Below are positions 1 through 11,500 of a DNA stretch of 64,000 bases, piece after piece. The translations under genes were made by a program, and so were the position numbers. Each line of letters opens with the position of its first letter. Positions within the stretch are counted from its first letter, which is position 1. Source of the stretch: Populus alba (Eukaryota > Streptophyta > Magnoliopsida > Malpighiales > Salicaceae); assembly GCF_005239225.2 (NCBI RefSeq), contig NC_133293.1:18320333-18384332 (forward strand), written 5' to 3'. Under the pieces are notes generated by a model. That model ran no database searches, was not told the DNA's origin, and saw only the letters and a program-made list of their open reading frames with translations.

Positions 1-613
1 ATCGAGAATCTGAAGAGAGACAGAAGGATGGAGGAAATGAGAAGTGCTTAGTTAATGTTTTTAAGTAATATATTAAAAAATTGCATACACGGAGACATAA
101 AGAAGATAAAGCACCTTGAATTGGGAAGTAACCCTTTTCTCGCAGAAGGGGGAAGGAGGCAAAAGCAAGAAAAGAGCAGATACTAGTTGTCCTCATGGCA
201 ATAGTTGGAATCTTAAAGCCCTCGGCTACAGCGTGAGTGAAGTGCCAAGCAGCATCTGTGATCAAGCAAGCAACGGGCTCTTGATCCATGGCATCCAATA
301 ACAGATTAGCCAGGGAATCTCGAAAGGGCTCCACACACTTTGAATTGAGGACTGAGAAAAGGATTACACCATCTGCAGTTGAAGCCTCATCTTCCAACAA
401 TCCGTCAGGAATTTCATGGAAAGTGAAGTGAGGACACTTCGAAGGATTGGGAGCATTGAATTGAGTGTGGATGATTGTTATGGAAAATCCTTTAGAATAA
501 AGGATGTTAGCAAGCTGAATCATAGGATTGATATGCCCTTGTAAAGGCAGTGGAAAGAGTAAAATTCGCCGACACTTCCTGTGCTGCACACGGGACTCTC
601 TTATATTCTCCAT
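1..613 (-). CDS. UDP-glycosyltransferase, UGT76 type (partial, runs off left edge)
   Basis: Exon 1 is 115-613, read leftward from the ATG at 613-611. It is 499 nt, exactly the length of exon 1 of the intact gene at 3659-4157. The donor GT is at 114-113 after a phase-1 G, the intron is only 105 nt (10-114), the acceptor CAG is at 12-10, and exon 2 starts at 9 and leaves the window. Exon 1 is open throughout and encodes the N-terminal acceptor-binding domain: the LLFPLPLQGHINPMIQLAN block with the catalytic His, ITIIHTQFN, a PHFTFHEI stretch, and CLITDAAWHF carrying the Asp of the His-Asp dyad. Known of the family: UGTs transfer sugar from UDP-sugar to hormones or specialised metabolites in the cytosol. 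The donor-binding PSPG half lies outside the window, so intactness of the whole gene cannot be judged. It is part of a same-strand tandem cluster. Confidence 0.85.
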   Translation of the reverse strand, partial: MENIRESRVQHRKCRRILLFPLPLQGHINPMIQLANILYSKGFSITIIHTQFNAPNPSKCPHFTFHEIPDGLLEDEASTADGVILFSVLNSKCVEPFRDSLANLLLDAMDQEPVACLITDAAWHFTHAVAEGFKIPTIAMRTTSICSFLAFASFPLLREKGYFPIQGALSSLCLRVCNFLIYYLKTLTKHFSFPPSFCLSSDSR

Positions 614-892
614 GGAATTGATTTGTTTCCCCTGGTTTCTTCTTGGCTTCTCGATTCTGATATTGGATGCGTAGATGAAAGATGTAGGTTTAAAGTTTCA
701 GGGCAATCTGAGGATGAACCTCACGTTTCGAAACCAGGACAAGTTATCCTTACCCACAGGCATAGAGGCATCGCTTTCTTGCCCAACCCCCCAACCGTGA
801 TGCCATTTGTTATTTTATTTCTATTTCTGTTTTTTAAAAAAAGTTAAAAATTGTGATATTGAGTGTCTCCTTTTCCATATTGAGAGCAAAAT

Positions 893-1465
893 TAAGGGCT
901 CGGGTACCTAGCCATTCCTGTATGAGGAAGCTACTTGACGAGGTTGGGAAGTACTTATGAAATGGACATATATATCGCGGAGATGGGTATTGAGAAATGT
1001 ATGCATAATATTGTTAATACAGCTTGCTCAAGCTCTTCAAACGAATTCCATATTAGTCTCAAAGAGGCCTTTGCTTGATATACCATCCCGTTTATTAATT
1101 GATGAAGAAGTCCTAGATCATGCATTTTAATTATAGAAAGATCTTTGAATTTCAACGGTGAAAGCTCTTGGACTGGTGCTTCTAGCTGAGAATCTGAGAG
1201 AGAGAGAGATGAAGAATATAACATTCTCGTTTTAGGTTTTCCAAAACCTCATTCAAGCAAACCATCAAACATGCTACAAGCACGCGTACACGAGCCACAC
1301 AGAAAAAGAAAGGCACCTTGAACTGGGAAGTAACCCTTTTCAAGCAAATGCGAGAAGAAAGCAAATATAAGAAAAGAACAGATGATGTTAGACTGTATAT
1401 CAATTATGGGGAGTTTAAAGCCTTTAGCTACAGCTTTAGGAAAATAGCCCATTCCAATCTTTGGA
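893..1465 (-). pseudogene. Truncated UGT76 pseudogene
   Basis: A relic of a third tandem UGT copy. The 3' end of exon 1 (about 1465-1317) still encodes AVAKGFKLP...LLEKGYFPVQG. The donor GT at 1316-1315, a 123-nt intron and acceptor CAG at 1196-1194 are intact, and exon 2 starts at 1193 with DSQLEAPVQELSPLKFKDL and continues to IWNSFEELEQA. Near 965-985 the frame shifts: the homologous text resumes in another frame as PFHKYFPTSSSSF and similarity fades by about 893. The first two thirds of exon 1 (catalytic His region) and all of the C-terminal half with the PSPG box are missing. It cannot encode a working enzyme. The intron phase and position match both neighbours, so it arose by local gene duplication, not by retroposition. 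Confidence 0.85.
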
Positions 1466-1569
1466 GACGAAGATCATCTCTCTTTTTCTTTTTGCCATTT
1501 TAATTAATTTGTCTTCTTTCCAATATAGCCAGTCCGGATAAAAAGAAATGCAGTTAAGCGTGTGCATGT

Positions 1570-1700
1570 TTGCGAGGGAGTTTAAAGTATTTTTTATTTT
1601 AAATAATAGTTTTTTAATTCTTTAAAATTCCTTTTTAATATATAATGAAAAAATAATTTAAATTTTTTAAAAAATAAAACTTCTTAAAAATAGTAGGACC
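1570..1700. repeat. MITE-like repeat fragment
   Basis: A short copy of the same AT-rich family (TTTAAAGTATTTTTTATTTT at one end) lying between the UGT relic and the intact UGT gene. No terminal inverted repeats are left. Confidence 0.4.
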
Positions 1701-2326
1701 ACATTTCCGGACGGTTGCCTATATTAATGAAGGAGCACGTGCTGTGGGCTACTGTCGCAAACCACCATCACCGATAAAAATCTATCTTGCCAGAGGCCCA
1801 GAGCTGACATTAAACGACAACAAAGGTTCTGTCTAGAATAATAATTTATTAATCTCCACACATTTCGATATTTTATTCCTATGAGATTTAATAAGCTCCA
1901 CACATTAAACGACAACAAAGGAGAAAGCAATTATTTGAACTGACTTAATTATAGAGTATTTAATATTGTGGACAAGATTTTAAAATCATTTTATGGGTGT
2001 CATGTTTCACTAACAAATTTATCACAATTAAAATATAGACATATTTAAGAAAGAAAAAAATAGAAAGAAAGTGGACAGGGATCATAATAAAAATATTTTT
2101 ATTAGTATTATCTTGTAATCCATTATAATAAGAAAAGGATAAAATAAAATAAAATCAATTAAAAATTATTTTGTGCTCAATGCATGGTAAAAAAGTTCAT
2201 TATTGAAATTCATGTCTAAATAGAAAATGATGCATCGCGAGTTCACATCAACATTACACAAGCTAAAACTACATAAGCTTATGGAGTGTCCTTAAAAGAA
2301 ACTTTAATAAATAATAAAAGAATAAC

Positions 2327-4157
2327 TTATTGAGTCTGGAAAATAATGGGCTCTAATGATAAAATATGGCTAACCAAGCTATCCAGTGATTGGCATGAAG
2401 AGCCTCCTTGGCTGAGACAAAGTTTTGCCTTCTCCTTCAAGCTCAAAATCCCTTTTCTAATAGCTTCACCTTCTTCATCCACTAATAGCCGGTTGATGGT
2501 GCTTTCGATCTTCGCTCTCTCCAGTCCATTCTCCAGTTGCATCCCAACTCTCCACACATCACTTACATATCTCGCATTAGCCATTTGGTCAGTGAAACAA
2601 GGCATACATATCATAGGAACCCCTTCACAGATACTCTCCAATGTCGAATTCCACCCGTTGTGAGTCCAGAATGCACCAACGGCAGGATGAGCTAGCACTT
2701 CTGATTGTGGAGCCCATTTTACAATGTGCGCTCTTCCATTCAAATCCTCAAGGAACCCGCTATGCAGTGGCTCGAGCCATTCCGCGCCACGGACTAATCC
2801 AGGTCTTACTACCCACAAGAAGGGCTGCTTGCTGTTGGCTAAACCCCAGGCCACCTCCAAGAACTCGGTTTCATTTAATGCAGCAACACTCCCAAAACTC
2901 ACATACACTACAGATTTCGGTGCTTGTTTGTCTAGCCAGGAAATGGAGCTTTGATCTTGTGTAAGCAGACTACTTGAAGAGGACGGGAAGCGGTTGTGAA
3001 AGGGGCCAATTGGAAAGATCGGAATGGAAAATTCATGGCGCAGTGCAGCTAAGGCAGACTGTTCAAGCTCTTCGAACGTGTTCCAAATGACTCCCGAAGA
3101 TGCCTTAGTTCCGTCTGCCATGCTAACCATCAAATCGTATACAGATTCTGGGTCACGCGAGTTGATCACTGGAAGGTCTTTGACTTTAAATGGTGGAAGC
3201 TCTACCATTGGTTCTTCCAACTGAGATTCTGATGTTTAAAACGACAGGGATTGTAAAGTACAATAAATATAGAGCTATGGTTGGAACTTTGATAACAGCA
3301 TATTACAAAAGAAAGACAGCCAAAATATCACCCAGATGAACCTGAATCAATCAACAGATCCAACACAAATGGCTACCGTAAGAAAAGGATATAAGAATTC
3401 CCCCTGCCAAATATGTGTCTGACTCAATCAACAATCACCACACATTGTCTAAAACACTGAAACAAGGTACGCATTGGAACCTGGAACCCCATAAGTTGCA
3501 GAGACAATATCCTAAAATTCGTGGTTGTAACTTAAAAGAAGAAAATATATATGTCAAACTAGCATATCACAGTGAATGAGTTTAATTCAGCTTTTCATAG
3601 ATTCAAAATCTGTATCAAATGGAGTAACCCAACCGGTAGAGAAAGTGAAAAAAATTACCTTGTATTGGAAGATACCCCTTTTCTTTCAGAAATGGTAAGG
3701 CAGTAAAAATACGAAAAGAGGAAGCACCACCGGTCCTTAAAACTATCCTTGGAAGTTTAAGACCTTTGGAAACTGCAGCTGTGAAGTGGAAGATGGCATC
3801 TGAGATCAAGCAAGCAATAGGGTCCTCTGAAACATCAGATAGCAACCTGGACACGCAATCTCTAAAAGGGGCAACGCATTTGATGTTAAGAGATGAAGCT
3901 AGAGCTATTATATCTGCGGTTGAGGCTTCAGTTTCAGTTAACTCTTCTTGAATGGAATGGAAGGTGAAGTGAGGATACTTCGAAGGATCTGGAGAGTTGA
4001 AGGTTGTGTGGATTATAGTAATGGAGAAGCCTTTGGAGTGGAGAATGTTTGCAAGTTGAATCATGGGGTTAACGTGGCCTTGTAGTGGTAATGGGAAAAG
4101 AACCAACCTGCGGCCATTTCTTTCATCAACTTGGATGTCGGTGCCTGAGTTCTTCAT
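2327..4157 (-). CDS. UDP-glycosyltransferase, UGT76 family (intact)
   Basis: Two exons: 3659-4157 and 2327-3228, joined across a 430-nt GT-AG intron in phase 1 (donor GT 3658-3657, acceptor CAG 3231-3229). The product is 466 aa, normal for plant family 1 glycosyltransferases. The N-terminal half has the catalytic His28 in the PLPLQGH motif and the partner Asp120 in ACLISDA. The C-terminal half has the 44-residue PSPG donor box at residues about 338-381: WAPQSEVLAHPAVGAFWTHN at its start, then GWNS, and a final DQ. The closing Gln is usually linked to UDP-glucose use. Family knowledge: UGT76 enzymes glucosylate small molecules, and Arabidopsis UGT76C members act on cytokinins. Substrate here is not readable from sequence. 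It has no signal peptide, so it is expected in the cytosol. A TTTATAAAT box lies about 60 nt upstream of the ATG. Confidence 0.93.
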
Positions 4158-4214
4158 GTTGCAGCTGCTTCTTGCAGCCAGGAACTTGGGTCTCCACTTT
4201 TTATTGCCTTGAAA

Positions 4215-4224
4215 TTTATAAATT
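4215..4224 (-). promoter_or_regulatory. TATA box of the UGT76 gene
   Basis: An AATTTATAAA sequence on the minus strand about 58-67 nt upstream of the ATG at 4157. Spacing suits a TATA box with a short 5' UTR. No other promoter element is claimed. Confidence 0.45.
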
Positions 4225-4284
4225 TTGAATAATTAAGTGAATAGCTGGACCCCCAGTACTGTTATGTCCCAGGCATGTTAAAAA

Positions 4285-4590
4285 CAATCGTGTGTTTGGT
4301 AGTGTCTGCCCAGCTAATGCAATCGGTAAACAATTTTAACCCTGGTTGGTAAATTAAATCTCGCTCTAAAAGGCTTCTTTTTTTTTTTTTATCAATTAAT
4401 AGTTTTTTTTTAATTTTTTAAAATATTTTTTATTTAAAAATTCATTAAAATAATATAGTTTCAAAAAATTTTAAAATTTATTTTTAATATCAACATATAA
4501 AAAAATAATTTAAAATAAAAATAAAATATATTTTTTAAAAAAATATTTTTAAAATATAGAAAAACAAACATGCTATAACTCTGCATCGAT
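4285..4590. repeat. MITE-like AT-rich repeat copy
   Basis: Begins GTGTTTGGTAGTGTCTGC and ends near AAAACAAACATGC. The core has the pattern shared by many copies in this window: A/T runs, then a TTTTTAATATCAACATATAA-like stretch, then more A/T runs. The full family is described under findings. Confidence 0.5.
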
Positions 4591-6650
4591 TTCAATTCTA
4601 AAAATTTGTTAAATATTTTTACAACATTAATGGGAAAAAAATTTAACTCGGACATTAAGCCAGATTTGTAAGTGGATAAAAAAACAAAAACAAAAAACAG
4701 TAGGAATATAAACTTATATTTTGGAAATTCAATTATCCAAGTAAATAAAATAATAATAAATAATAATCAAGCCAATTCTCTGATTCCGGGGAAGAGCTAC
4801 ATTGTTCTATTGTGCAAAGTTAAAAAAAAAAAAATTCAGGATTAACTTTCATAAAAGAATAACATTCCATTTTGCCACCTAATTAACAATTTTCATATAA
4901 AAAATATAGATTAAAAAGAAACTGCATAGGATGGTGAAATAACTGTGCAAACGTACTCTCGCTATATAGTTGGATAGGCCGTCATGTTCTTTTTTTTCCT
5001 AGTGATATGCGCGCGTGTTCACGACTATTGGGTGGTTTCTCACTGATCAATTTTTCTTTTCTTTTTCCTTTTTTTTTCTCCTGCTAAAACAAATACAAGT
5101 TGGTCCTTTACATTCCGGTTATTTTAATTCTAGTCTTTATTCTTTTTATTTTTAGTTTTTATTCTTAGAGTTTTTATTGAAGTTTCATTTAATTTTAAAA
5201 TAATCCTCAATTCTCATTTCTCATATATAATATTTTTCAATTCGATAATTTTTTTTTAATATTTAATTTTAAATTTTTTTTTCTTAGCCAACAAGGTTTT
5301 AGTGGTTTTCAATACATCATTCTATCCAAATTATTTTTTGTTTCGGTTTAACCATACGATAAAAAAATTATTCTCATCCTCAAATTTATTTTTATTTTGA
5401 TTTTCATCTTTGCTATTTTTTATTTTAAATCCATTTCTGTAAATAATTTTTTAATTTTGATTTTATTATTTTACATTTGATTTATTATAGATTGGACTTC
5501 TTGCTCTCCCCGTGCATGATGCTCATGGTCTAATGACTCGTGTTGCATGTTTTAAAAAGTTATTTTTCTTATAGTTTTTAAATCTGATTTATGAGTCAAC
5601 CCAGAACAAGTCTTCAATCATAGACCAAGGGAGTTGATCTGAATGAACCCAATTGTTTTCATATCAAAATAATATCAACTTGAAAATAAAAATTAATAAA
5701 AGATCAACGAGTTTTAAATAGGTTTTTCAATGGCTAATTGGGTTACGGGTCAATCTAGTTTTTTGAGTAAATTATACCGAGTCAATTCTCTTTAAATTCT
5801 TATCAAAAACCATCCCCTTCTAGGCTCTAGATATCCCTAGTTACGAGTTAGAATCCATTTGGATACGAGGTAGAGTTTTTGTTTCTTGAAAAACGCACTA
5901 AGCAAATGTTTGGGTATGAAAAAAAAGTTATTTACTGTGCATGGGTCCCCCAATAAATTGCGTGTGAGACACAGGTAAATGAAAAGAAGCAAATTGTTGC
6001 ATTCTACACTGCCAAATTGATTCCATGCTACTGTTCACTCAACAATTATTTTTTTTTTTAAATCAGTGTAGTTAATTGATTTCACTCGCACTGTTTACAT
6101 GAATGTGAACAACAATTTTTTTTTGTTTTTTTAAATTAGTTTAAGCTAAATTAAATCTACTCGTACTATAATCTTAATTTTATTCTTGATAATATTTTAT
6201 CTAATTTTGTAGTTATTGTCGGTTGAATTTTATATGTAAAGGAATTGTAGATAGTTTTTTGTTAAAGTAATTTTTTTATATATAAAGTGTGATTTATTTC
6301 ATGATATAATAGCAATAGTTAAACCCATAAAATTTAAATTAAAAACCGTCAATATTAATATATATTTTTTAAAATTATTTTATAACCTTAATTTTCAAAA
6401 GCATTTTTAACCAAACATATTAAAACTATTTTTTCTTTAACTTTAATTTTATTAATAATTTTAACTAAACACTATTTTTTTCAAACTAATTTCAATTAAA
6501 AATATTTATTATAAAATAATTTTTTTCAAACCATAACGGAATGGCTATTATAATAGCACACACTTTTAAACTGATTAGAAGTTGAGCCTATCTTCACTTT
6601 AACAAGTTACTAGTGCACACGTCACCTATAGGATCCATTTATCGTATACG
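4591..6650. other. AT-rich intergenic DNA with repeat debris
   Basis: No gene is seen. From about 5560 to 6110 there are low-copy-looking pieces (GAGTCAACCCAGAACAAG, GGGTTACGGGTCAATC, and a CACTGTTCAC-type stretch near 6020-6090) that resemble the sequence around 15900-16750. This suggests another dispersed element family, but its ends are not resolvable. Confidence 0.4.
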
Positions 6651-6694
6651 ACCAACTAGTGGAGCCTACGGGAAATCCATCGACATCTGGCCAA

Positions 6695-6702
6695 TTCGAG
6701 AA
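6695..6702 (+). promoter_or_regulatory. Heat-shock element core
   Basis: TTCGAGAA, two inverted nGAAn units, followed by an imperfect third unit (AGATC), lies about 95 nt upstream of the TATA box of the small heat-shock protein gene. A CCAAT pentamer overlaps it at 6691-6695. This is the binding pattern for heat-shock factors. A weaker TCCAGAAG sits near 6733. Confidence 0.65.
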
Positions 6703-6796
6703 AGATCGCCAGTCTCCATCTTCTATTCCTCGTCCAGAAGCCCCGCGAACTCTCCACAACACAGTACAGCATGCTGAATCACAGCACATACCCATC

Positions 6797-6804
6797 TATA
6801 TATA
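6797..6804 (+). promoter_or_regulatory. TATA box of small heat-shock gene
   Basis: TATATATA lies 122 nt upstream of the ATG at 6926, between the heat-shock element and the coding region. It predicts transcription start near 6830 and a 5' UTR of about 95 nt. Confidence 0.65.
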
Positions 6805-6925
6805 CCTTCCTCGCATCTCCTCCAATTCGCACCAAGGAAAAGAAATACAAACAAGCAGCTCTAATTCAACAATTAGGTAGCTTTCACTTTGCACACCTTA
6901 TTTTCTCAACCCAGAAACTAAGAAA

Positions 6926-7414
6926 ATGTCCCTTATCCCGAGCACCCTCTTTGGCGGCCGAAGAAGTAACATCTTTGATCCTTTCTCTCTTGACATCTGG
7001 GACCCTTTCCAGGACTTTCCCTTCACTAGCACAGCCATATCAGCCCCACGATCAGAGTTCGCCAACGAAACAGCGGCATTTGCCAACACACGCATGGACT
7101 GGAAGGAGACCCCCGAGGCTCACGTTTTCAAGGCGGATCTCCCGGGGCTGAAGAAAGAGGAAGTCAAAGTGGAGTTAGAGGAAGGCAGGGTTTTGCAAAT
7201 AAGTGGAGAGAGAAGCAAAGAGAGAGAAGAGAAAAATGACAAGTGGCATAGAGTGGAGAGGTCAAGTGGGAAGTTCTTAAGGAGGTTCAGGTTGCCTGAG
7301 AATGCAAAACTTGATCAAGTTAAGGCTAATATGGAAAACGGGGTCTTGACTGTGACCGTGCCTAAAGAGGAAGTCAAAAAACCTGATGTTAAGGCCGTCG
7401 AGATCACCGGCTGA
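6926..7414 (+). CDS. Class I cytosolic small heat-shock protein
   Basis: An intronless 162-aa ORF, typical for class CI sHSPs of 17-18 kDa. The N-terminus has the class I signature SLIPS...[19 protein letters not shown] (residues 2-28). The alpha-crystallin domain spans about 55-148, with the consensus II block [14 protein letters not shown] (71-84) and consensus I block GVLTVTVP (139-146). The tail carries a V-x-I motif (158-160) used for oligomer contacts. Such proteins form roughly 12-subunit ATP-independent chaperones that hold unfolding proteins during heat. There is no transit or signal peptide and no retention signal, so it is cytosolic. Upstream are a heat-shock element (6695) and TATA box (6797); an AATAAAG near 7590 can serve for polyadenylation. 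It stands alone with no nearby sHSP duplicate in the window. Confidence 0.96.
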   Translation: MSLIPSTLFGGRRSNIFDPFSLDIWDPFQDFPFTSTAISAPRSEFANETAAFANTRMDWKETPEAHVFKADLPGLKKEEVKVELEEGRVLQISGERSKEREEKNDKWHRVERSSGKFLRRFRLPENAKLDQVKANMENGVLTVTVPKEEVKKPDVKAVEITG

Positions 7415-7589
7415 GACTCCACATACCATGAAGGGACCTTCGGCGGCGTGTTGCTGTGTGTCATGATAAGATTATAATAAACAAGTAGAATTTTGTGTGG
7501 AAGACTTATGAACTGGGATAATGTCATGTGTGCATGCATCATGCATGGGTTTTGTTTTGTTTGATGTTGTGATACTGAGTTTATGTGTT

Positions 7590-7596
7590 AATAAAG
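7590..7596 (+). terminator. Likely polyadenylation signal of the sHSP gene
   Basis: AATAAAG about 175 nt downstream of the sHSP stop codon, followed by T/G-rich sequence. This is a plausible near-upstream element. Confidence 0.4.
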
Positions 7597-7779
7597 TTGT
7601 GTGGTGTTGTTAAATCTTCATTCTTCCGTTTTACCTTTTTTTTTCTTCCCTTAATTAAGATGGTTTTATATTTACCTCGATATTCAATATTTATTTATAA
7701 TTTTGATATTATTCTTTTTCTCTCTTCTGAATGCTACAAAATATCGAGGTTTCATTCCTCAGTAATAACATAAAAACAT

Positions 7780-8520
7780 GATGAGAAGAACACCACCTTA
7801 TTCTTCGTCTGAAAACTCAAGTGCCCGAAGCTATTGGGCTAACGTTCGGCTTTAGATTAAGTCCCGCTCGTGGGCCATAAGGCCTATCCATACAAACGGG
7901 GTCCATAAGACCAGGTACTATTTCGAAATTGCAAGGCTGGACTCTCGGGTGATATCAGAATCATTAAGTAAGATTTTAGCCTGCTAATACGACGCCGAAT
8001 CCAAAGCAAACTCGGTTAGTACCTGGCATCAGACTCGCATGCTGCTTTTCAAATAATCGCCCCCATTATTGATACAATTAATCTCCGATTCTTTTCGTCA
8101 TTATCCGCCGATTATTTTAAAAAATCTCCCGATTAATTTCTGAGTGAATCCCGGTTAATCCCCGCCCCTTTCCTAAAAGATCACGGATTTGTTGTTGTTG
8201 TGGTCAAATAATCGCCCCAGTTAATTTGTTGATCGCGGATTTATGGGCTCCATTATTGGCTATTAAATGCCATTCTTTCTTGAAGGATCGCCGATTTATT
8301 GTAGTCAAATCAAATAATTGCTCTGTTTATTTGTCTGATCGCCTATTAGTTTCACAATTAATCGCGGAATATATTTCCTGGTCGCTGATCTTCATACAGC
8401 CCAAAATTAGTTATCCTGGGTCCATGTACTAAATCCTGTTCGCCATCGCCATCAGTGGCCGGTCTGCCACGGACATTACCAGAAGTGGCGTCAACCCCAA
8501 ACTATCATAACCCAATCAAC
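7780..8520. other. Less AT-rich intergenic island of unknown origin
   Basis: Base composition rises sharply in G+C compared with both flanks. There is no ORF above about 70 codons and no recognisable protein. From 8060 to 8370 a short ATCGCC / CGATTAAT / CCGATTATT theme recurs many times in varied form, which suggests a decayed element. I could not identify ends or a family. Confidence 0.35.
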
Positions 8521-11500
8521 CTAATTTAAGGACAATAAACAAGACAGAGTGGAGTAGATACAATATTCAAGAAATTCAGAGGTCCGTAACAACCATCTTG
8601 CAATTGATCTAGACCCACGAGGCAAATTTTATTAATTATGTAACCTTACGAGTTATTTCCAGCAAACCCACCTGGCAAATTTTCCATCAAGATCTAATTG
8701 AACAAAAATATATTTGGAAATTTGATAAATAGACACCAAAAACGATAGAAAAACATTAAAAATATTTAATTTAAAGTTAATATAATTAATGAAAAACCAG
8801 TTCTACTCCAACCCTAGACAAATATTTATATATAAAGAATGAGCATGGATCTCTTGATCAATCCATTAATTATAAGGATTCGTATTGAACTAGTCCAATA
8901 TATATATGGGATGACTATGATTCTCCACGACATGATACTAAACATAAACCTAATCCCATATTATAATAAATCATATCTCTGGGATTAATATGATATGACT
9001 TGATCACATGCACAAGCATGGAAAAGCAAAGCAAATGAATTAGGATTCAAGATCCACGGAGTTGATCACCTCGCATGCGGTCTCATTACCAAGCTACTGC
9101 ATACATCACTACATATATTTCGTCCAATCCAGTGATACACTTATTTTGTGTGTATTTCAAGCAAGTGATCAATCAAAACCAGCATTTTAATATTCGAACT
9201 CTGTTGTGGAAGAACAGTGAAGGAAATTCTATTTACGCTCATAATATACCCGAATCATGGTTTCTTGCAATTCTTTAGACGACATGGGCCTAAAATCAAG
9301 ATAGAAAAGATGTATATATTAAGAATGGTGGCGCCCGTGGCATCTGATTCTAGCTTTGCATTCCATGTCTTCATGACCGGTTATATATATATATATATAT
9401 AGTAGAGTTCGTTTTCGTAAGTAAAGGAAGGCCCTTTCATCTTGTCCGAACTCAAAACCAATGGGAGCATAGCTCTGACTGTACACGTTTGAATTAGGAA
9501 CCGAATTATGGACCTAACCCCCACCCACTCTCCCTCTATTTCGAATTCAACTTTTAAATGAGGCGACTTCCACTTGCATCGCTTTCTCCCACTATTTCGA
9601 ATTCAACTATTAAGAGTCTCAAAAAAAAAAAAAAAAACCCATGTCATGTGCCTAAATTGATTGCAATTACAGCTCTTATAGCTAATTTACTTGTCGAAGC
9701 ATGCATATTGATCCAACGGCGAAAAAAACAATTCACAGTTAATTCCTTGCTTTTTTTTTTTTTTTTGGGGGGGGGGGGGGGGCACCAAATAACGAACATA
9801 TCATCGTCTGATATTTGTATTGGAAAGAAAAAAGAAATCTTAGAACCTCAAATAGATAGAATTATTTGATACTGAAAAAAGAATTTAATAAAAAAAAATT
9901 ACTTTTCAATTCAAACCCATTTTCCCATGCCATGCCATGAGATAACGGAGACATTACCAGTACCGCGTTTTAGGAAAATGAACACATACATAAATAACAT
10001 AAGTTATACCCGTCTCTATCCACATGTATCTGTTTTTTTTTTTTTAAGAACGAAAATTTACTTAATTATAATTTATTCAAATGAGTAATTTTAAGAGGAA
10101 AAAAATACAATTTACTTTATATCAGTCTTTATGTACCTCGTTTTTTAAAGGGATAAAAAGTTGGTGGGAATTAAAAACAAATACGAAATAACTTCCTCCG
10201 AGCAACTTGATGATATTTTAAAGGTGGCTGTTATTAAGAACAATTCCTTGTGCCTAAATGGATTGCAAATAGACTTCTTGAACAAGTATAACTGTCGTCA
10301 CCCTAGCTTTAAACGTATCTGTTAGTCTACATTTACAACAGTCCAGTTGTAGGAGACAAAAAAATCGGGTAACCCTTGCTTTCACTCAATTCCTCCATCT
10401 CACAACCAAAAAAAAAAAAAATCCTCAATCTTTGATATGGATGAATTCAATTACGTACTAATCCTGTTAAAAATGTCAAATAAACATCGTAAAAAAGGTT
10501 GATTCAAAAAATAAAATTACAAGCTGCCATTCAGACCGGTTGCTTGAGTTCTATTTCGATTTATTATTTTTTATCACTTGTTTTTTGCTCAAGGATGATG
10601 GTGTCGGAAATCATTGACAATTAGTACAATAAGTATAATTTGTTAAGGTTCAATGATAATATTAATTGTTCACCGATAAACATGGAGTCCTGTTCCTTGT
10701 TTTGTTCCACAAGATAAAGACTAACTGAGTTGATCAAGAAATCGAGGATTGAGTTCAAAAACAAAAGGAAGCAATTGGAGTTTCCCATTAACAACCTCCG
10801 CAAGTTGATTTTCTCTATGAAGCTTCACCGTTGCCCCAGGATTTATCAGCAATAATCAATCACTAATTAAAAATCACTGTTTTAATCACCCGTGGCAATT
10901 TTGCTTTTAGTAACTCAATTACAAGCATGCTTGGATCTAATTGATTAACTTGAATTTTCTTTTCTGGTGTTAATTATTGAGATATGTCCGATGTAATAAT
11001 ATTAAATCCTTAATAATATCACAAAGCAGGATAGCTATGGTATGCCGTGGTATCCTTGACGGAGATAATCTAATTTATCAAAGAAAGAAAAAAGACATAT
11101 CTTTACCCTAAGTCCCTAAGAGAGCATCCCATGTATCCCATTCATGAAATAGTAAATCGAGGAGGGAGGCAACTGAGGTTTGACTAAGTCAACAATGCCC
11201 TGTCCACGGAGCACCAAATCACAACTACCGAAGATGTTCCATCACTCTTTTTGAAAAAAAGAAGGAAAGAAAGAACCGCGAAAACTATTTAATAGACCTC
11301 TGAACATGGAAAGTGACCTAAAACACATAACAGCCAGCACTACATGGGTCCCATCAAAATCAGCCAAAAGAACGTACGGCAAATTTCACTCCGTCCCCCC
11401 TCCCTCCCTCAGTCTTTATCCACCATCTCTGCTGCTTCACGCTGAAGCAAAGATCCTTTCTACATCATCTCTTTGCTTTTTCTTTATTTCTTTTCTGTGT

